A stretch of 64,000 bases of DNA from Bacteroidales bacterium (GTDB lineage Bacteria; Bacteroidota; Bacteroidia; Bacteroidales; WCHB1-69): the NCBI GenBank assembly GCA_017535665.1, contig JAFXTS010000015.1, forward strand, positions 73,462 through 137,461, written 5' to 3'. Shown one piece after another: positions 18,724-33,700 of the stretch. Made by a program: the position numbers and the translations under genes. The notes under the pieces were generated by a model. It did no database searches. It had not been told where the DNA came from and saw only the letters and a program-made list of their open reading frames with translations. The first letter of the stretch is position 1; every line of letters begins with the position of its first letter.

Positions 18724-21700
18724 ATGAAAAAATTTACGATTTTTTTCCTGATGGTGTTTATGTATTTAGGGAATCAGGCGAAATGCGAGACGGTTTTGGC
18801 GTCGTCGGGAGACGATGTGACTGTCGGTCGTAACTTCGCTACGTGGTTCTCACACCATAGTGTCAATCCGAACGCCTCGGGAATGATTGCTTCTGAAAAT
18901 ACATACCGCACAGGCGGGGTGTATGAGGCAAATCGTGTGAAAGCTACACAGGGTCTCCATACGCATATTGAAGGGCCGGCGTACGCCTGCTCTTCGGCTA
19001 TGGTAACTTTGCATGCCGTCGTGTATGACGACGAAGCCACTACTGAAAACACCACGTATGCCTATACGTGGTTGAGTAGTACCAATCACGGTGCTGGCTA
19101 CAGTGCTGCCGCTGGTGCTACCAACAGTCAGGAGTTGGTGGTCAACATGTCGAGTGTCAACTCCGTCATGTACTACAAGGTAAAAGTGCAAAAATATGAG
19201 AATGGAGCTTGCGTAGGTCCCGCTGACACATCTGCCGTCTTCACTCTCACCCCCGTGGATCGTGGCGACGTAACCGTGACCGCCACCCCAGCAACGGCTT
19301 GCACCCAGAAAACTCTGACCGCTACCTCTAACAGCCCCGCTGTGGTGTACAGATGGCTGTGGCTGAAAGACGGTGCCTTTGTCGCCAATACCGGAACCAC
19401 CAACACCTACGTGGCTACCGAAGCTGGCGAGTATAAGGCAGTGGCCGAATACGAAGGTTCCAACCTGTGCAACGACACATCCGCCGCCGTCACCGTGGAA
19501 TTCACGGGTGCAGCCCTCACCCTGAAGGCCACCTCCACCTACGGATTGGATGACGACTTTGTGTGCCCCGGTGGTCAGGTGGTGCTGAAACCTACCAGCG
19601 GTACAGCCCCCTTCACTTTCTATCGCGGCGCCACCCTTCTCGGTACCTCCAATGATAGCCTCTTCGACACCCCCACCGCTGCAGGTACCTATACCTATAC
19701 TGTGGTGGATGCCGGCGGATGCACGGGTAGCACTACCTTCACTGTCACCGACATTGCCGATTTGTTGATTTACTCTACAAGTGCAACCCATTTCTGTGGC
19801 AACACGGGTTATGCGGTTACGGTCCAAACGAATTCCCAGCATTTGGTCTTTGATTCTACATCATACTACTGGTATGAGGATGGCTTCCGCACAATGTACA
19901 CGGATGTCTTCCCGGATACCCGCCTTACAAATATGTATTCAAGCAGTAACCTTCCGGTTAGCCCGGAACCGCATACCATTGTACTCGAAATCAATGATGC
20001 CAGCCGTAACTGCTTCTTCAGGAGTAACGAGGTCTCCATCCAGGTTGATCCCCTTCCGACGGTTACGCTTATCGTTGATTCTGTTTGTTTAGGCAATGCT
20101 GCTACGGTAACGGTGGAAGTAGAAGGTTATGTGGGTGACAACCCCGTTTATACTTGGAGTGGTAGCGCTTGGGCTACTCCTCCCACAGGAGCTGGTGCCA
20201 CAGTAACAACCGATGTTCTTACTGCAGATGCTAGTGTAAATGTAACGGTAACTGCTCCGCTGCCCCAACAGAGCTGTACCGCTGAAGCTACCGCCACGAT
20301 TAAAGTGGTTGAGACGGTTGCTTCTGGTGAAATCACCAGCAGCGACTTGGTCTGCAGCGGTAGCGAGGTGGTCTTCTCCGCCGAGGCTATCGGCGCCGGC
20401 TTCACCAACCCCGTCTATGCATGGAGTGGGGTTGCCAGTACCGATGCTACGGCAACCATCGCGGATGTGACCGCACCGGTGACCGCCACCGTGACCGTCA
20501 CGGGCGACAACCCGTCATCTACCGCCTGCTCGGTGACCGCCACCAAGACAGTTGAGGTGATGACCGCACTGCCCGACCCGACCGACGTGTCAGTGAATGT
20601 GTATATGCAGGGTAGTGCCCACGATGCCACCGCCGATTTAGTGGACATGGCTTGTGAGGGTGCTGCAGTGGATGTCGTAGCTGAAGGTTTCACTCCCAGC
20701 GATGAGTATATATATACATGGTATAGAAATGGAGTCCAACTTCCTGCCCAAGGTCTTTCCTTCACCGACCATTTGGAGAACCTCGGCAATGTGGATCCAG
20801 TCTATTTACTGCAATATACTCTCGTCATCTCACATGTGAACGGTTGTGGAAGTGATACTGTTGATGGTGCAGAGATTCCGGTTGCTCCGCTGGGTACGAT
20901 TACCTTGAGTGGTGATATCCGTGTATGTACCGGAACTGATGTTGAAATTATAGCAACTAATCCATACGCAGGTCTGTTCCCCCTGATTCCTGGTGCTGAC
21001 TATGCTTGGTATTTGGACGGCAATGAATTGACTGGTCCGAATTCAGCACCTGGTCTCAGTACAATGGTTTTCACCGAGGCTCTGGGAATGACCGCTCAAG
21101 TGGCTCCTCATGCTATCACAGCAGTGGCTTACTTTGATGGACCTAACGCAACACCTACTCCCCAAAACTATGCAGGATGTAACGCACTTGCTACCGCGTC
21201 TATTGAAGTGTATGTAGATCCGCAGCCCACCGTTCAGATTGTGGCTACCGACTCTGTCATTTGCGAAGGTGGTGAAGTTACCTTGACGGCTGTTCCTTCC
21301 AGAGAGGATATTCCTTATATGGTTTTTGTATGGAACGCCACTGATACTGCAAGATCGATTACCGTGAACGCAGCAGGCGTTTATAATGTGGATCTTACTC
21401 AGCTGGTAGACTACACAACTCCTAATCCTTCTTGTACGGCTACCGCTTCATACGAGGTGAAGACCGCTACCAAGCCCACCGTTACCCTCGCAGCTGATTT
21501 CGACACCATCTGCTCCGGCAGCCAGGTTACCCTGACCGCCACCGCTACCTTCGATGCCACCGCTGGTGACTCCACCTACACTTGGTACCGCAATGGTATC
21601 GAAGTGGCTACCACCACCACCAATACTTATACGGATGTTCTGACCACCGAAAATCAGGTTTCTACATATATATATAATGTAGTAGCAGGCCAGACCGCAA

Positions 21701-24700
21701 GCGGTTGTGTCTCTGACGCCGCCACCGATACGGTCAGAGTTGCTCCGCTCCACAACGTCTATGTGACCGGCACGCAGCTCCTCTGCAACTCTCTTACTGA
21801 AACAACCCTCACTGCCAATGTGACCCCCGTTGGTAATTATACTTATAAATGGTATAAGGACGGTGCTGAACAGGGCGCAGATGCTACCCTCAATGCTACG
21901 GGTCTAACCCTCCGTTCACAACCCTACGTATTCATCGTAGAGGTCACCAACACTACCACCGGTTGCGTGGTGGCCAGCGAGGCATACAATGTATATAATA
22001 CTGACTCAAACGCTGTGTACATCACCGCTACTCCCGACAGCATCTGCTCAGGTACTCCTGTTACCTTGACCGCCGATGTCGTGGGTGCCGCTGATGAGGT
22101 TTCATACACTTGGTCTATGGGTGACCAGACTGCCAACGCAGTGGTGGTTACCGAACCTGGTACTTACAACGTGACCGTTACCGACCTTACCACCAGATGT
22201 ACCGCTACCGGTTCTGTGGAGGTGAAGTCCGCAACTGCTCCCACTCTGACCATAGCTCCTACCGAAAGCGAGATTTGCTGGGGCGAGCAAGTGACCCTCA
22301 CCGTAAGCGGTGCTACCGATGGTGAGTTCACCTGGACTGAGAATGGCTTCATTCTTCCTGCTCAGGATTCAATCCTGACAGTGATGCCTCAGCCGATGAA
22401 TAATCACGTTGATACATTTGTTTATAATATCAATTATGTAAATAACACTACGGGTTGTACTGCTATTGCAGATCCCGCCAAGGTTATTGTTCATCCTAAT
22501 CCGGCCGTTGCTATTACCGCGGATACCACCGTCATCTGCTTGGGCGATGAGATTGTCCTTACTGCAGTTGACTCCCTCGGTCTGACCGGTTCTACCAGTT
22601 ACGTTTGGAAAGAACAGGGTCGTCAGGTTCAAAGTGGTACTACCAACACCTATACGGCTACTCCGGATGCCGCTGGTATTTATAGCTACACGGTGGACGC
22701 TACCAACCATGGTTGTACCACCACCAGCGTACCTTTCAATCTGATTGTTAACGCTCAGCCCGTGGTAGCCATCTCTGTTGATGACACCACTATCTGCGTT
22801 TCTGGTTCCGCCACCTTCACTGCACAGCCCGCCAATATCGCTGGCGTGTCTTACAACTGGGATGTGGACGGTACCACCTACACGGCTGCTCAGTTCACCC
22901 ACCAGTTCACCACCGCTAATACCTATAAAGTGGTTTGCGAAGCTACCCAGGCTGGTTGCACCGCAAAAGATAGCGTGAACGTGAAAGTCTCTGCTCGTCC
23001 GACTGTTACTCTTGCTATTACTCCTGATGCTATTTGCAGCGGTTCAACGGATACGCTTGCAACTACTGTTGTGGGTGGAGATGAAAACGATATCTTTACC
23101 TTTACTTGGTACAAAAATGGAGTTCAGCTCGGTTCAGCAGTTAATGAAGAGACCCTTACTGACGCGCCCGTTGCTTCTGGCAACAACGTTACCACTTATA
23201 CCTATGGTGTGATGGTCAGCCAAGCCAGCAGCGGATGTCAGTCTGATATTGATGATGCTACTATTGATGTTTATCCTGCTCCTACTGTTGTTATCAGTGG
23301 CGATAATATCCTCTGCGCTAATGGTACGGTTAACCTGACTGCCGTTGCAAGCGATACGATCGCAGGTGTTGCCTATACTTATACTTGGAGAATGGATAAC
23401 GCAGAACAAGGCACTGGTAAAACTTTGACGAAGGATCTTACCCTCCGCGACAATCCGTATATCTTTACCGTTCAGCTTACAAATGAAGCTACGGGTTGCA
23501 CGGCCACAAGCGCTGAGTTCCCAGTTTCTGTTGACTCTCTTGGTAACATCACGGTTACCGCATCCGAAACCGAAATTTGCAAAGGTGGTGATGTGACATT
23601 ATCATCCAGCTTCCTTGGTTCAGCTAATACCGACATCGCTTATCAGTGGTATCTCGGTAGTATTGCCGCAGGTAACGAAATTGCCGGTGCCACCACCGAT
23701 ACCTATACTGCCACCAACCTTACGGCCGACCAAACCTACTACCTTGAAGCTACGCAGATTTCTACGGGTTGCAAGGTGAATGGTTCTGTGGCCGTTGAAG
23801 TGAAAGATGATCCTATTGTCAAATTCGAAGCTACTCCCGAGGCAATCTGCCAAGGTGGTCAGGTTTATCTGAATGCCACTGTTACTGCTAATATTACTAA
23901 TCCGCAGGTTCACTACTTCTGGTATCGTAATGGTCAGGCCATCACCGGTGCCGATACCAATACTTTCATTGATAACCCGACCATTGCTGACATCGACTCT
24001 AATGTTTATGTTTATTCACTTTATGTAACACTTGACAACTCTGGTTGTACTTCTACATACGCTTACGATACTGTGAGCGTCTATCACAATCCGACTATTA
24101 CCATCTCTGGCGATCAGCTGCTCTGCGGCAACAATGGTCAGAATGAGGTTAACCTGACGGCTTCCCTCAACGATACGATCGCTGGTACTTATACCTTCCT
24201 GTGGCGTGAAGACAATGTCAATACTACGGTGACCGACAGAGTCTTCAGCAAAGAAAAAGAGTATCGTCAATATCCGTATGAATACACGGTAGTTGTAACT
24301 GGTCCTAACGGCTGTTCTGTTGTTAGCGATCCTTACCTTGTATATGTCAACGATACCCTCGTTGTGGGTGTTGACGCTACCACGGGTAATGTTTGCGCCG
24401 GCGAAGAGGTGACCCTCACTGCAGCAGTGGCCGACAACTTCGATGCTACTACTTATAGATGGTACACCGTTGAAGGTGCTAATGAAAACGAAATTCCGAA
24501 TGAATATGGCAACACGCTGACTGTTTATCCGACTGCTACCACGCAGTATAGAGTGAGAGTGATGCAAAACAATACCTTCTGCACCGCCGCTGGTGATACT
24601 ACCATCAATGTTGTGAACGCTCCGGACCTCACCCTCAGCATTCTGCCCGCTGGCGATTCTATTTGCGAAGGCGGTCAAGTTACGTTGACGCTGGATCCCG

Positions 24701-27700
24701 CTACTACACCTGCTGGTACTTATAGCTGGTACAGAAACAACGAGCTTATCAGCACCGATACCGCTCGCTTCTTCGTTGACAGCCCGCTGGCCGTTGACGG
24801 TGACAGAACGATGGTGGCTTACGAAGTTCGTTACGTACAAGACAGCACCAGCTGCCATGTGACCAAATATGACACCATCTACGTCTTCAAGAACTTTGAT
24901 GTGGTTATCAGTGGCGATCCGACCGTTTGCGACGGAAACAACAATATCGCTCTTACTGCTACTGTTAACGGAATGAACACCAATGATGCCCTCACCTCTA
25001 CTTGGTATAGAGATGGCATTGATGCCAGCTCGTATGGTGTCGCAGAAAACAATGCTGATAATTCTATTTATAAAGGCTCGAGTGCAGTTCGCACAGGCGA
25101 AGCCTCTACTACTTACATCTATACCGTTGAGATTTCTCGCGGTAATGGCTGTACCACGATGAGCGCTGAATATCCTGTTACGGTTTATGCAGCTCCTGTT
25201 GTTGAAGTGACCGCCGATGACACTACCATCTGTCAGAATGGTCAGGTGACCTTCACCGCTAACCTCGTGGACAACAACGCTACCGACCTTACCTACGAAT
25301 GGAAGGTGAACGATAATGTTGTTGCAGGTGCTACCACCAACACGATGACTTATACCTTCCTTGCCACCAGCGAACAGAAAGTGGTTTGCAACATTGCACA
25401 GACCATCTCTGGCTGTACGGCTACTGATACCTTGACCTTCACTCCGAAGGCTACACCGGTGGTTACGGTTGATGCCGATAACGACACTATCTGCTCTGGT
25501 TATCAGGTGACCGTTGTGGCAACCCCGACCACCTTTATCGCAGGCGAGCCTATCACTTATACTTGGTATAAGAATGGTGAGGTGATTGAAGGTGCTACTG
25601 ACAGCATTATCTATGACAATCCTGTTGCAGAAGGCGCATTTGGCACCAACTATGTGTATGGTGTGGCTATCAGCCAGCCCAGCTCTGCTTGCGCCTCCGC
25701 TATCGTTACAGATACTGTTATCGTGAAGGGTAATCCTACGGTTACCATCAGTGGTGATGCTATCATCTGCCATAACGACAGCATCGGTCTCGTAGCCAAT
25801 GTGAATGATTATGACGCCACTATGGGTGAGCTTACCTATCAGTGGAGACTGAGCAATGCTGATATCGCAGGTGCTACCAATGATACTCTTATCGAAAATA
25901 ACCGTCCGGCTGCTGACGAACCTTATATCTACACGGTTGTCGTCACCAACACTACTGACGGTTGCTCCGTTGAAAGTGCTCCTTACGAAGTATATGTCAA
26001 CGATACGATCCGCGTAGTCGTTACTTCTGACATTGATTCACTTTGCGAGGGTGCTGAAGTTACCCTTACTGCACATCTTGGAGATTACAATGCTTCTAAC
26101 CTGATTTACAGATGGTACGAAGAAGACGTTGAGATCCCGGGTGCTACCGAACGTATCATCACGGTTGTTCCTGCTAACACCGGAATGAATCACTACCGTG
26201 TTGATGTTCTTCAGACCACCTCTGAATGTGCTGCTTCTGGTGAAGATTCTGTAAAGGTTCTCGATGCTCCTACTTTGACCATCCATGCTAACCAGACCAT
26301 GATTTGCTCTGGTGGCGAGGTGATCATTTCTGCCGAGGCTTCACAAGAAGGTACCTATTCTTGGTATAAGAATGGTGTCCTGATCCAGGGCGCTACGATG
26401 GATACCTTGATTGATTCTCCGTTGGCTATTGATAACGATTCTACCGCATACGTTTACAGTGTGATCTTCTCTTCCGATATCGCTGGCTGTACAGCTACGA
26501 AAGACACCACCGTTTACGCTTATCCGAACCCGACCATCGCTATCTCTGGTGACCCGATGATTTGCGACGGTACGGATGTTGTTCTCGTTGCTCACGTGAA
26601 TGGTTATGACACCACTACCGCAGAGCTCCATTATCAGTGGATGTTGGCCAACAGCAACCTTACCGTTGCAAGTGCCACCACCGACACCCTGACTTACACC
26701 GCTGCTGACAGTACCGACGCTTACTCATTCTCCGTCATGGTATATGATAACGCTGGTTGCAGAAGCTTCTCCGATGTTTACAATGTCTATGTTAATGATA
26801 GTATTGAAGTTGTGGTCACTGCTGACGATACCACCATCTGTGAGAATGGTACCGTTACTTTGACGGCTCAGCTGGCTGATTACAACGAAAATAACCTTAC
26901 CTACCAGTGGTACACTGGTTCTATTACTGATGCCAACGCTATTGCTGGCGCTACCAGCAGAACCCTTACCACTACTGTAGCAGCTACTGAAACTTACTAC
27001 GTACAAGTCTTCCAGACTTCTACCGCTTGTGTTGCTGAAGGTAGCCAGACCATCCACGCCGAAACGGCTCCGGTTATCACTGCTATCGATTTGAGTGATA
27101 CCGCTGTTTGCGTCGGTTATGGTATCCAACTTACCGCTCACGCTACTGGCGGTGTTGCTGGTGAGCCCTACATCTTTACTTGGTACAGAAACGGTGTCCG
27201 TATGGATGGTATTACCGACTCTACCTTCACCGATGCTGCTCCGCTGACCGCTGTTGATGTTAACACCTATGTTTACTCTGCAACTGTTAGCCAGCCGAGT
27301 TCTGCTTGTACTTCCGAGCGCGTTGACGCTGACAAGGTTTTGAGCGTTTACTCTCTGCCTGTTGTCCAGATCTCTGGTGATGCAAGCCTCTGCTACGGTG
27401 ACACTGTTGTTCTGTGGGCACACATCCAGAATGATGATGCTACTCCGTTCACGACTGCCAATACTACTTGGGCTTGGAGACTCAACAACAATGACGTTTC
27501 CTCTGACCCGATGGTGGGCACCTTGATCAACCCGAGCACCATCATGTATCAAGAGAATCGTATTAATCCGGTTTGGAACGAGCCTTACAGCTATACCATC
27601 ACCATTAACAGAGGTCCTGGCTGTACGGTGACGAGCGAACCGTTCGACGTGATGATCTACAACTTGCCCGATGTCTTCGTGACGATTGAAGACACCACCA

Positions 27701-30700
27701 TTTGTGAAGGTGGCGAAATCGTTGCTTACGCTAACATCGGCTTCAACAACACGCACGACACTGCCTTCTACGATGCTAACGACCTTACCTATGTTTGGTC
27801 TGTGGATGGCACCGTTGTTGATGGCGCAGTTGGTGCTACTATGACTACCACGCTGACTGCTACTGGCTCAGTTCCGGTGAAAGTCGAAGTGGTCGCTAAC
27901 AGCACTCGTTGTACGGTTGAACATACCGCTAACGTCAATGTCAGCGAGCTTCCGGAGGTGACTAGCGTTGACCTTTCCGAAGCTAATATTTGCGAAGGCA
28001 CTCAGGTTACCGTTACTGCTCATGCTACCAATGGTGTGGATGATGAACCTTACATCTTCACTTGGTACAGAAATGGTCAGTTGATTGCTGGTGCTACCGA
28101 TTCTATCTTGGTTGAGGCTCCCGTCCTGACTGACATTGATGCTCATACCTTTGTTTACTCTGTGGTTGCTCGTCAAGCCAGCGCTGCTTGCGAATCTGCT
28201 CCGGTGGCTTCCGATACTTTGACAGTCATCCAGAACCCGACCGTTGAGATTTCTGGCGATGCAATCCTTTGCAATGACTCTACCGTCATTTTGGTGGCTC
28301 ATATCAACGATACCCTGCTGGCTACCGGCGAGTTGAGCTATCAGTGGAGATTATACAACAGCAACCTCGTTGATGGTGGTGACATCACTGGTGCTACTGC
28401 CGATACGTTGCAGGTTGCTAATGTGGCTGCTCAAGATGAAGCTTACATCTACACCGTTGAAGTTTCCAACACTAACGGTTGTACCAGCTTGAGCGAACCT
28501 TACTACGTATATGTAAATGATACCATCCTTGTTGAAGTTACTGCTGATAACGACAGCGTGTGCGCAGGTGGTCAGGTGGTGTTGACCGCTAACCTCGGCA
28601 ACTACAATACCGACAACCTCATCTACAGATGGTACACCGTTGAAGGTGCTAACGAAACTGAAATCGCTGGCGCTACTTCACGTATCCTTACCGTCAACCC
28701 GTCTGCTACCACCCTCTATAGAGTGAGAGTGATGCAGACCACTTCAGAATGTAAGGCTGAAGGTGAGATGGAAATCAAGGTTGTTACTCCTCTTGAGCTG
28801 ACCCTTACCTTGACTCCTGACACCAACATTTGTCAGGGTGGCCAGATCACACTGACTGCCACTGAAGGCGACGGTGTTTATTCTTGGATGAGAAATGGTG
28901 TCACCATCGAAGGTGCTACCACCAACACCATCTCTGAATCTCCGCTCGCAGTTGACAATGACATTACCAGCTACAACTACGCAGTTGTCTTCTACCCGAA
29001 CATTGAAGGCTGTGTCTCTGAAACTGTTGACACCACCGTCTATGTTTATCCGAACCACACTGTTACCATCAGCGGTGACCCGATCCTCTGCAACACGAAC
29101 AATGTCCAGTTGTTAGCTACGCTGCACGATACCGTTGATGCTGCTAATGTTACTTATGAATATCAGTGGTTACTCGATGGCGTTGAAACCGCTAATACTA
29201 CGGCAGAAATTGACGAAAATCAGCCTGCCCGCGATTATCCGTACGTTTACAGCGTCCGCGTGACCAACAACCTGACGGGTTGCTCCGCACAGAGCGAAGA
29301 TTACTACGTATATGTTGATGCTGAACCCGAAGTAGTGGTTACTGCATCTGAAACGGATGTTTGTGAAAATGGTGTTGTTACCTTGACTGCACATCTGGGC
29401 AACTACAATACTCCGAACCTTGTCTATGCTTGGAGTGTTGATGGCACAGCAATTGCTGGTGCTACTGAAGCTACCTATGTTGCTACAGTTGATGACACCC
29501 ACACTTACTCTGTCAGTGTTACTCAGGTGAACTCTGATTGTAGCGCTACTGGAGATATTACCATCACCAAACATGATGCTCCTGTTGTTGCTGTTGCTAT
29601 CGGCACCGTAACCGACACGACGATTTGCGATGGTGGTCAGGTTACTCTCGTTGCTACCACTACTGCAGATGCTGAGTTGGGTGAAATTACCTATACTTGG
29701 TACGAAAATGGTAGCGTTATCGCTGGTGCAACTGGCGATACTTATACTGTTGCTCCTCAGGCAGTCGGTATGGGTGAAACAGTTTACACCTATTCTGTGG
29801 TTGCTTCTGCAAATGCTCCGGCTTGCGTCTCCGCACCGGCCGAAGCAGTGGTCAGAGTTTACGCTCAGCCTGTGGTTACTATCCATGGTCATCACACTGT
29901 GTGCGAAGGCACGGGCAATGTTACTCTGATGGCTCACATTCAGACCTCCTTGTCAATTGCCGATGTTGCTAATTACCGCACTTGGTACAGAGATGGATTC
30001 CCGATTGGTGACTTCCACGGCATGTGGCTCCCGACCACCGACGGTTACTACTGCTTCTATTTCGCTACCACTGAAGTTCTTAATGAACCTCACAACTATA
30101 CCTTTGATCTCAACTTTGGCAACAATTGCCATGTAACCACCGATCCTTTCCAGGTAACGGTTCTTCCGAAGCCGGTTTCTTACATCCTTGTTGATGATGT
30201 GGATACCACGATTTGTAAGGGTGGTGAAATCACTGCTTCTGTGGCCCTCGCTGATCCGAATGCTACGGGTATCACCTACACTTGGTTCCTTGATAACGTT
30301 GAAATTACCGGTGCTACTGAATCCACTGTGACCGTTACGTTACCGGATGCTCAGGATTATGTGCTTTCAGCTAATGTAAGACAGACTGTTTCTGATCCTG
30401 CTTACAACTGCGCCACCACTCCTGACATCACGATCCACGCTGTTGATGTTCCCACCGTTGCTTCTGTTGAACTGAGCGCCGACACCGTTTGCGCTGGTTA
30501 TCAGGTTGCCATCGCAGCCGTTACCGTTGCCGATGGTACCACGGATGATTATATCTACACTTGGTACAGAAATGGTGTTGAATATCAGACTGGTTCTGAC
30601 TCTATTATCTATGACACTCCGTCTGCTCTCAATGGTGATACCGCTACTTACATCTACTCTGTGGTGGTTAGCCAGCCCAGCGCAGGTTGCGTCAGCGAAC

Positions 30701-33700
30701 CCGCCGCCGATACCCTCTATGTGTTCCCGAATCCGACCGTTTGGATTTCTGGTGACCAGATTATCTGCGACCACGGTACTATCGAGCTGCACGCTAATTT
30801 GAATGACACAGTTTCTACTCATACCTTCCACTATGATTGGAGACTCTCTAACACCCATATCGGTGATGATGCTGTTGACTTCTCTGTTGACACTACCTTC
30901 AGAGATGAACCTTACATCTTCACCGTTACGGTTTACAACGAAAGAGGCTGCGCCGTCACCAGCGATCCTTACTATGTCTATGTGAACGACAGCGTAAGAG
31001 TTGAAGTGACCCACAGTGTTGATAGCATCTGTCCTGGTGGTGAGGTGACCTTCACTGCTAACTTGGTTGACTACAACGCTGACAACCTCGTTTACAGATG
31101 GTCTGAAGTGAGAGGTAACAACGTTGGTGATACCGTTGAAATCCACGGTGCTACCAGCCGCATCCTCACCATCCATCCGACCCAGTACAACAAGTACATC
31201 GTTGATGTGATGCAGACCACTTCTGAATGCAAAGCTCAGGGCTTTGATACTATCACCATCATGGAACCTGAAGTTCTGACTTGGGAAGAGGTGAGCGACA
31301 CCGCTATCTGCTTCGGTGGTGAAGTTACCCTCGCAGTAACTCCTGTTCAGATGGATGGTTACTATACTTGGTATAGAAATGGTGTCCAGATCGCAGGTGC
31401 CAACCTGAATCGTATTCTTGATTCTCCCGCCGCTATCGACGGTGACTCCACCGCATACGAATATGCTGTGATGTTCAACCCGATCTTCGACGGTTGCCGC
31501 ACCGAACTCATTGATACCACTGTCTATGTCCATCCGAGCCCGGTTCTCGAAATTACGGGTGACGCTATCGTCTGTACTCGTACGGATAGCAACATCTACT
31601 TGATTGCTCATATCTCTGACACTTCTATCGCATCCCGCGATATTACCTACTCTTGGTACGAATCCAACAACCTGATCACCAACAACGAATCTACCAACGA
31701 TACTTTGGTAATCTCGAATGTTGAATTCCGCGACAACCCGTACATCTACACTGTTGTGGCTTCTAACGACAATGGTTGTACGGTTACCAGTGCTCCTTAC
31801 GAGGTGTTTGTCAACGACACCATCCTCGTTGAGGTTACCGCTACTGCTGATACCGTTTGCGCCGGTGCACATGTCATCTTGACCGCTAACTTGGGCGACT
31901 ACAATGCCGACAACTTGGTTTACAGATGGTATGCTAAGGAAGAAGGCGAGACTGATTCTACCGAGGTTTGGGGTGGTACCAGCCGTATTCTTGAGATTCA
32001 ACCTCTCAAGACGACTTACTACACCGTTCTCGTACGTCAGACCACTTCAGAATGCTATGCTATCGGTTATGATACTATTACCGTTGCTGCTCCTATCGCC
32101 CTTACTATGAGACTTGATGCTGGCTTCGATACCATTTGTAATGGTGGCGAAATCACCTTGACGGTGATGGATGATCAAGATCCTGCTCAGCCGGTTGAAG
32201 GTCGCTTCATTTGGACCAGAAATGGCGTGGTGATCCCGGGTGCTAATGGTAACTCTATCATTGAAAGCCCGCTTGCAGTGGACAATGACTCTACCGCATA
32301 CGTTTATGGTGCTGTTCTTGATCTGGGTCTCGAAGGCTGTATTACTGAGTCCTCAGTCGATACTACCATCATCGTTTACATGAACCCGACCGTTCAGATT
32401 TCTGGCGACCCGATCATCTGCAACGTCAGTGGCACCGACGACAACCTCATCTTGGTTGCCAATGTCAACGACACTGTACATCATGACCTCACTTATCAGT
32501 GGAGACTCGCTAACAGAGATATCGAAGGTGCTACCAGCGATACTTTGAGAGCTCATCTGGATGCTTCTGACAACCCGTACCTGTTCACCGTCCAGGTGGC
32601 TAACCATCGCGGTTGTACGACTTTGAGCGACGAGTTCCCGGTCTATGTCAACGATACTGCTTCTATCCAGGTGGTGGTAACCGCTGATTATGACACCGTG
32701 TGCGTCGGTGGTGATGTAACCCTCACCGCACATCTCGCTGATTACAACAGCTCAGCTCTTACCTTCCAGTGGTTTAAACACGATACTACTGCCAATGGCG
32801 ATGATACCTTGATCGCTATTGATTATGGTACTGAGCCTATCCTCCACTATACGATGACTGATTCTCTGTGGAACATCTTCGAACTCCACATCACTCAGAC
32901 CAACTCCAGCTGCCAGGCTGTTGGTATTGACTCCGTCTATGTATGGCCGAGAGTTCCGTATGCTATCTCACACGTTCACGCTCTGAACATCGCCAACAAC
33001 TCGCACCTCATCTGCGACGGTGGTGAAGTTGATGTCCAGGTTGAATTGGTTGACATTGATGGCAACAGAATCGACTCTACGCTCTTTACCTACAACTGGT
33101 ATAGAAACGGCTTCGAACATCCGTTCTTGAGCGGTCCGTGGTTCAGAGAAAGCCCGCTGACGGTTGACGATGATACGACTCACTATCAGTATAGCGCAGT
33201 GATTGTCCTTGACATTCCTGGTTGCGAATACTCTCAGATCAACTTCTCCGATACCGTTACGGTGGTTCGTAATCCTTGGGTCCAGATTTCTGGTAACCCG
33301 TACGTCTGCCAGTACATGCCTATCGGTTTGAATGCATGGGTCGATGGCGATATCGCTCCGATGACCACCACTTACAACTGGTATCTTGATGGACAGCTCC
33401 ACCAGACCATCCAGTCCTACAGATTCTATCATTGGGATTCTCTCCCGGTGTCAACTGGCTTTGCTTACAACTTTGTTGTAGAAGTTGTGGATGCTAATGG
33501 TTGCTCCGGCTTCAGCGATCCGTTCCAAGTTGTTGTGGTTGAAGCTCCTGTGGTACACATCACCGCTACCGAAGATACCATCTGCAAGGGTGGTGAAGTC
33601 ACCTTCACGGCTAACTTGGATAACTACAACATTGAATACTTGCAGTATCAATGGTACAAAGACGCTATCCTTGAGACCAACAGAATTCCTGGTGCTACGA

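Noticed and set aside
24016..25773. Long open frame on the minus strand (585 codons), with similar ones at 30367-32001 and 35443-36960
   Set aside because: They mirror the repetitive, codon-biased giant gene; translations are low-complexity Asn/Val/Gly/Ser-rich strings with no start region, signal or motif, and they recur with the repeat period.
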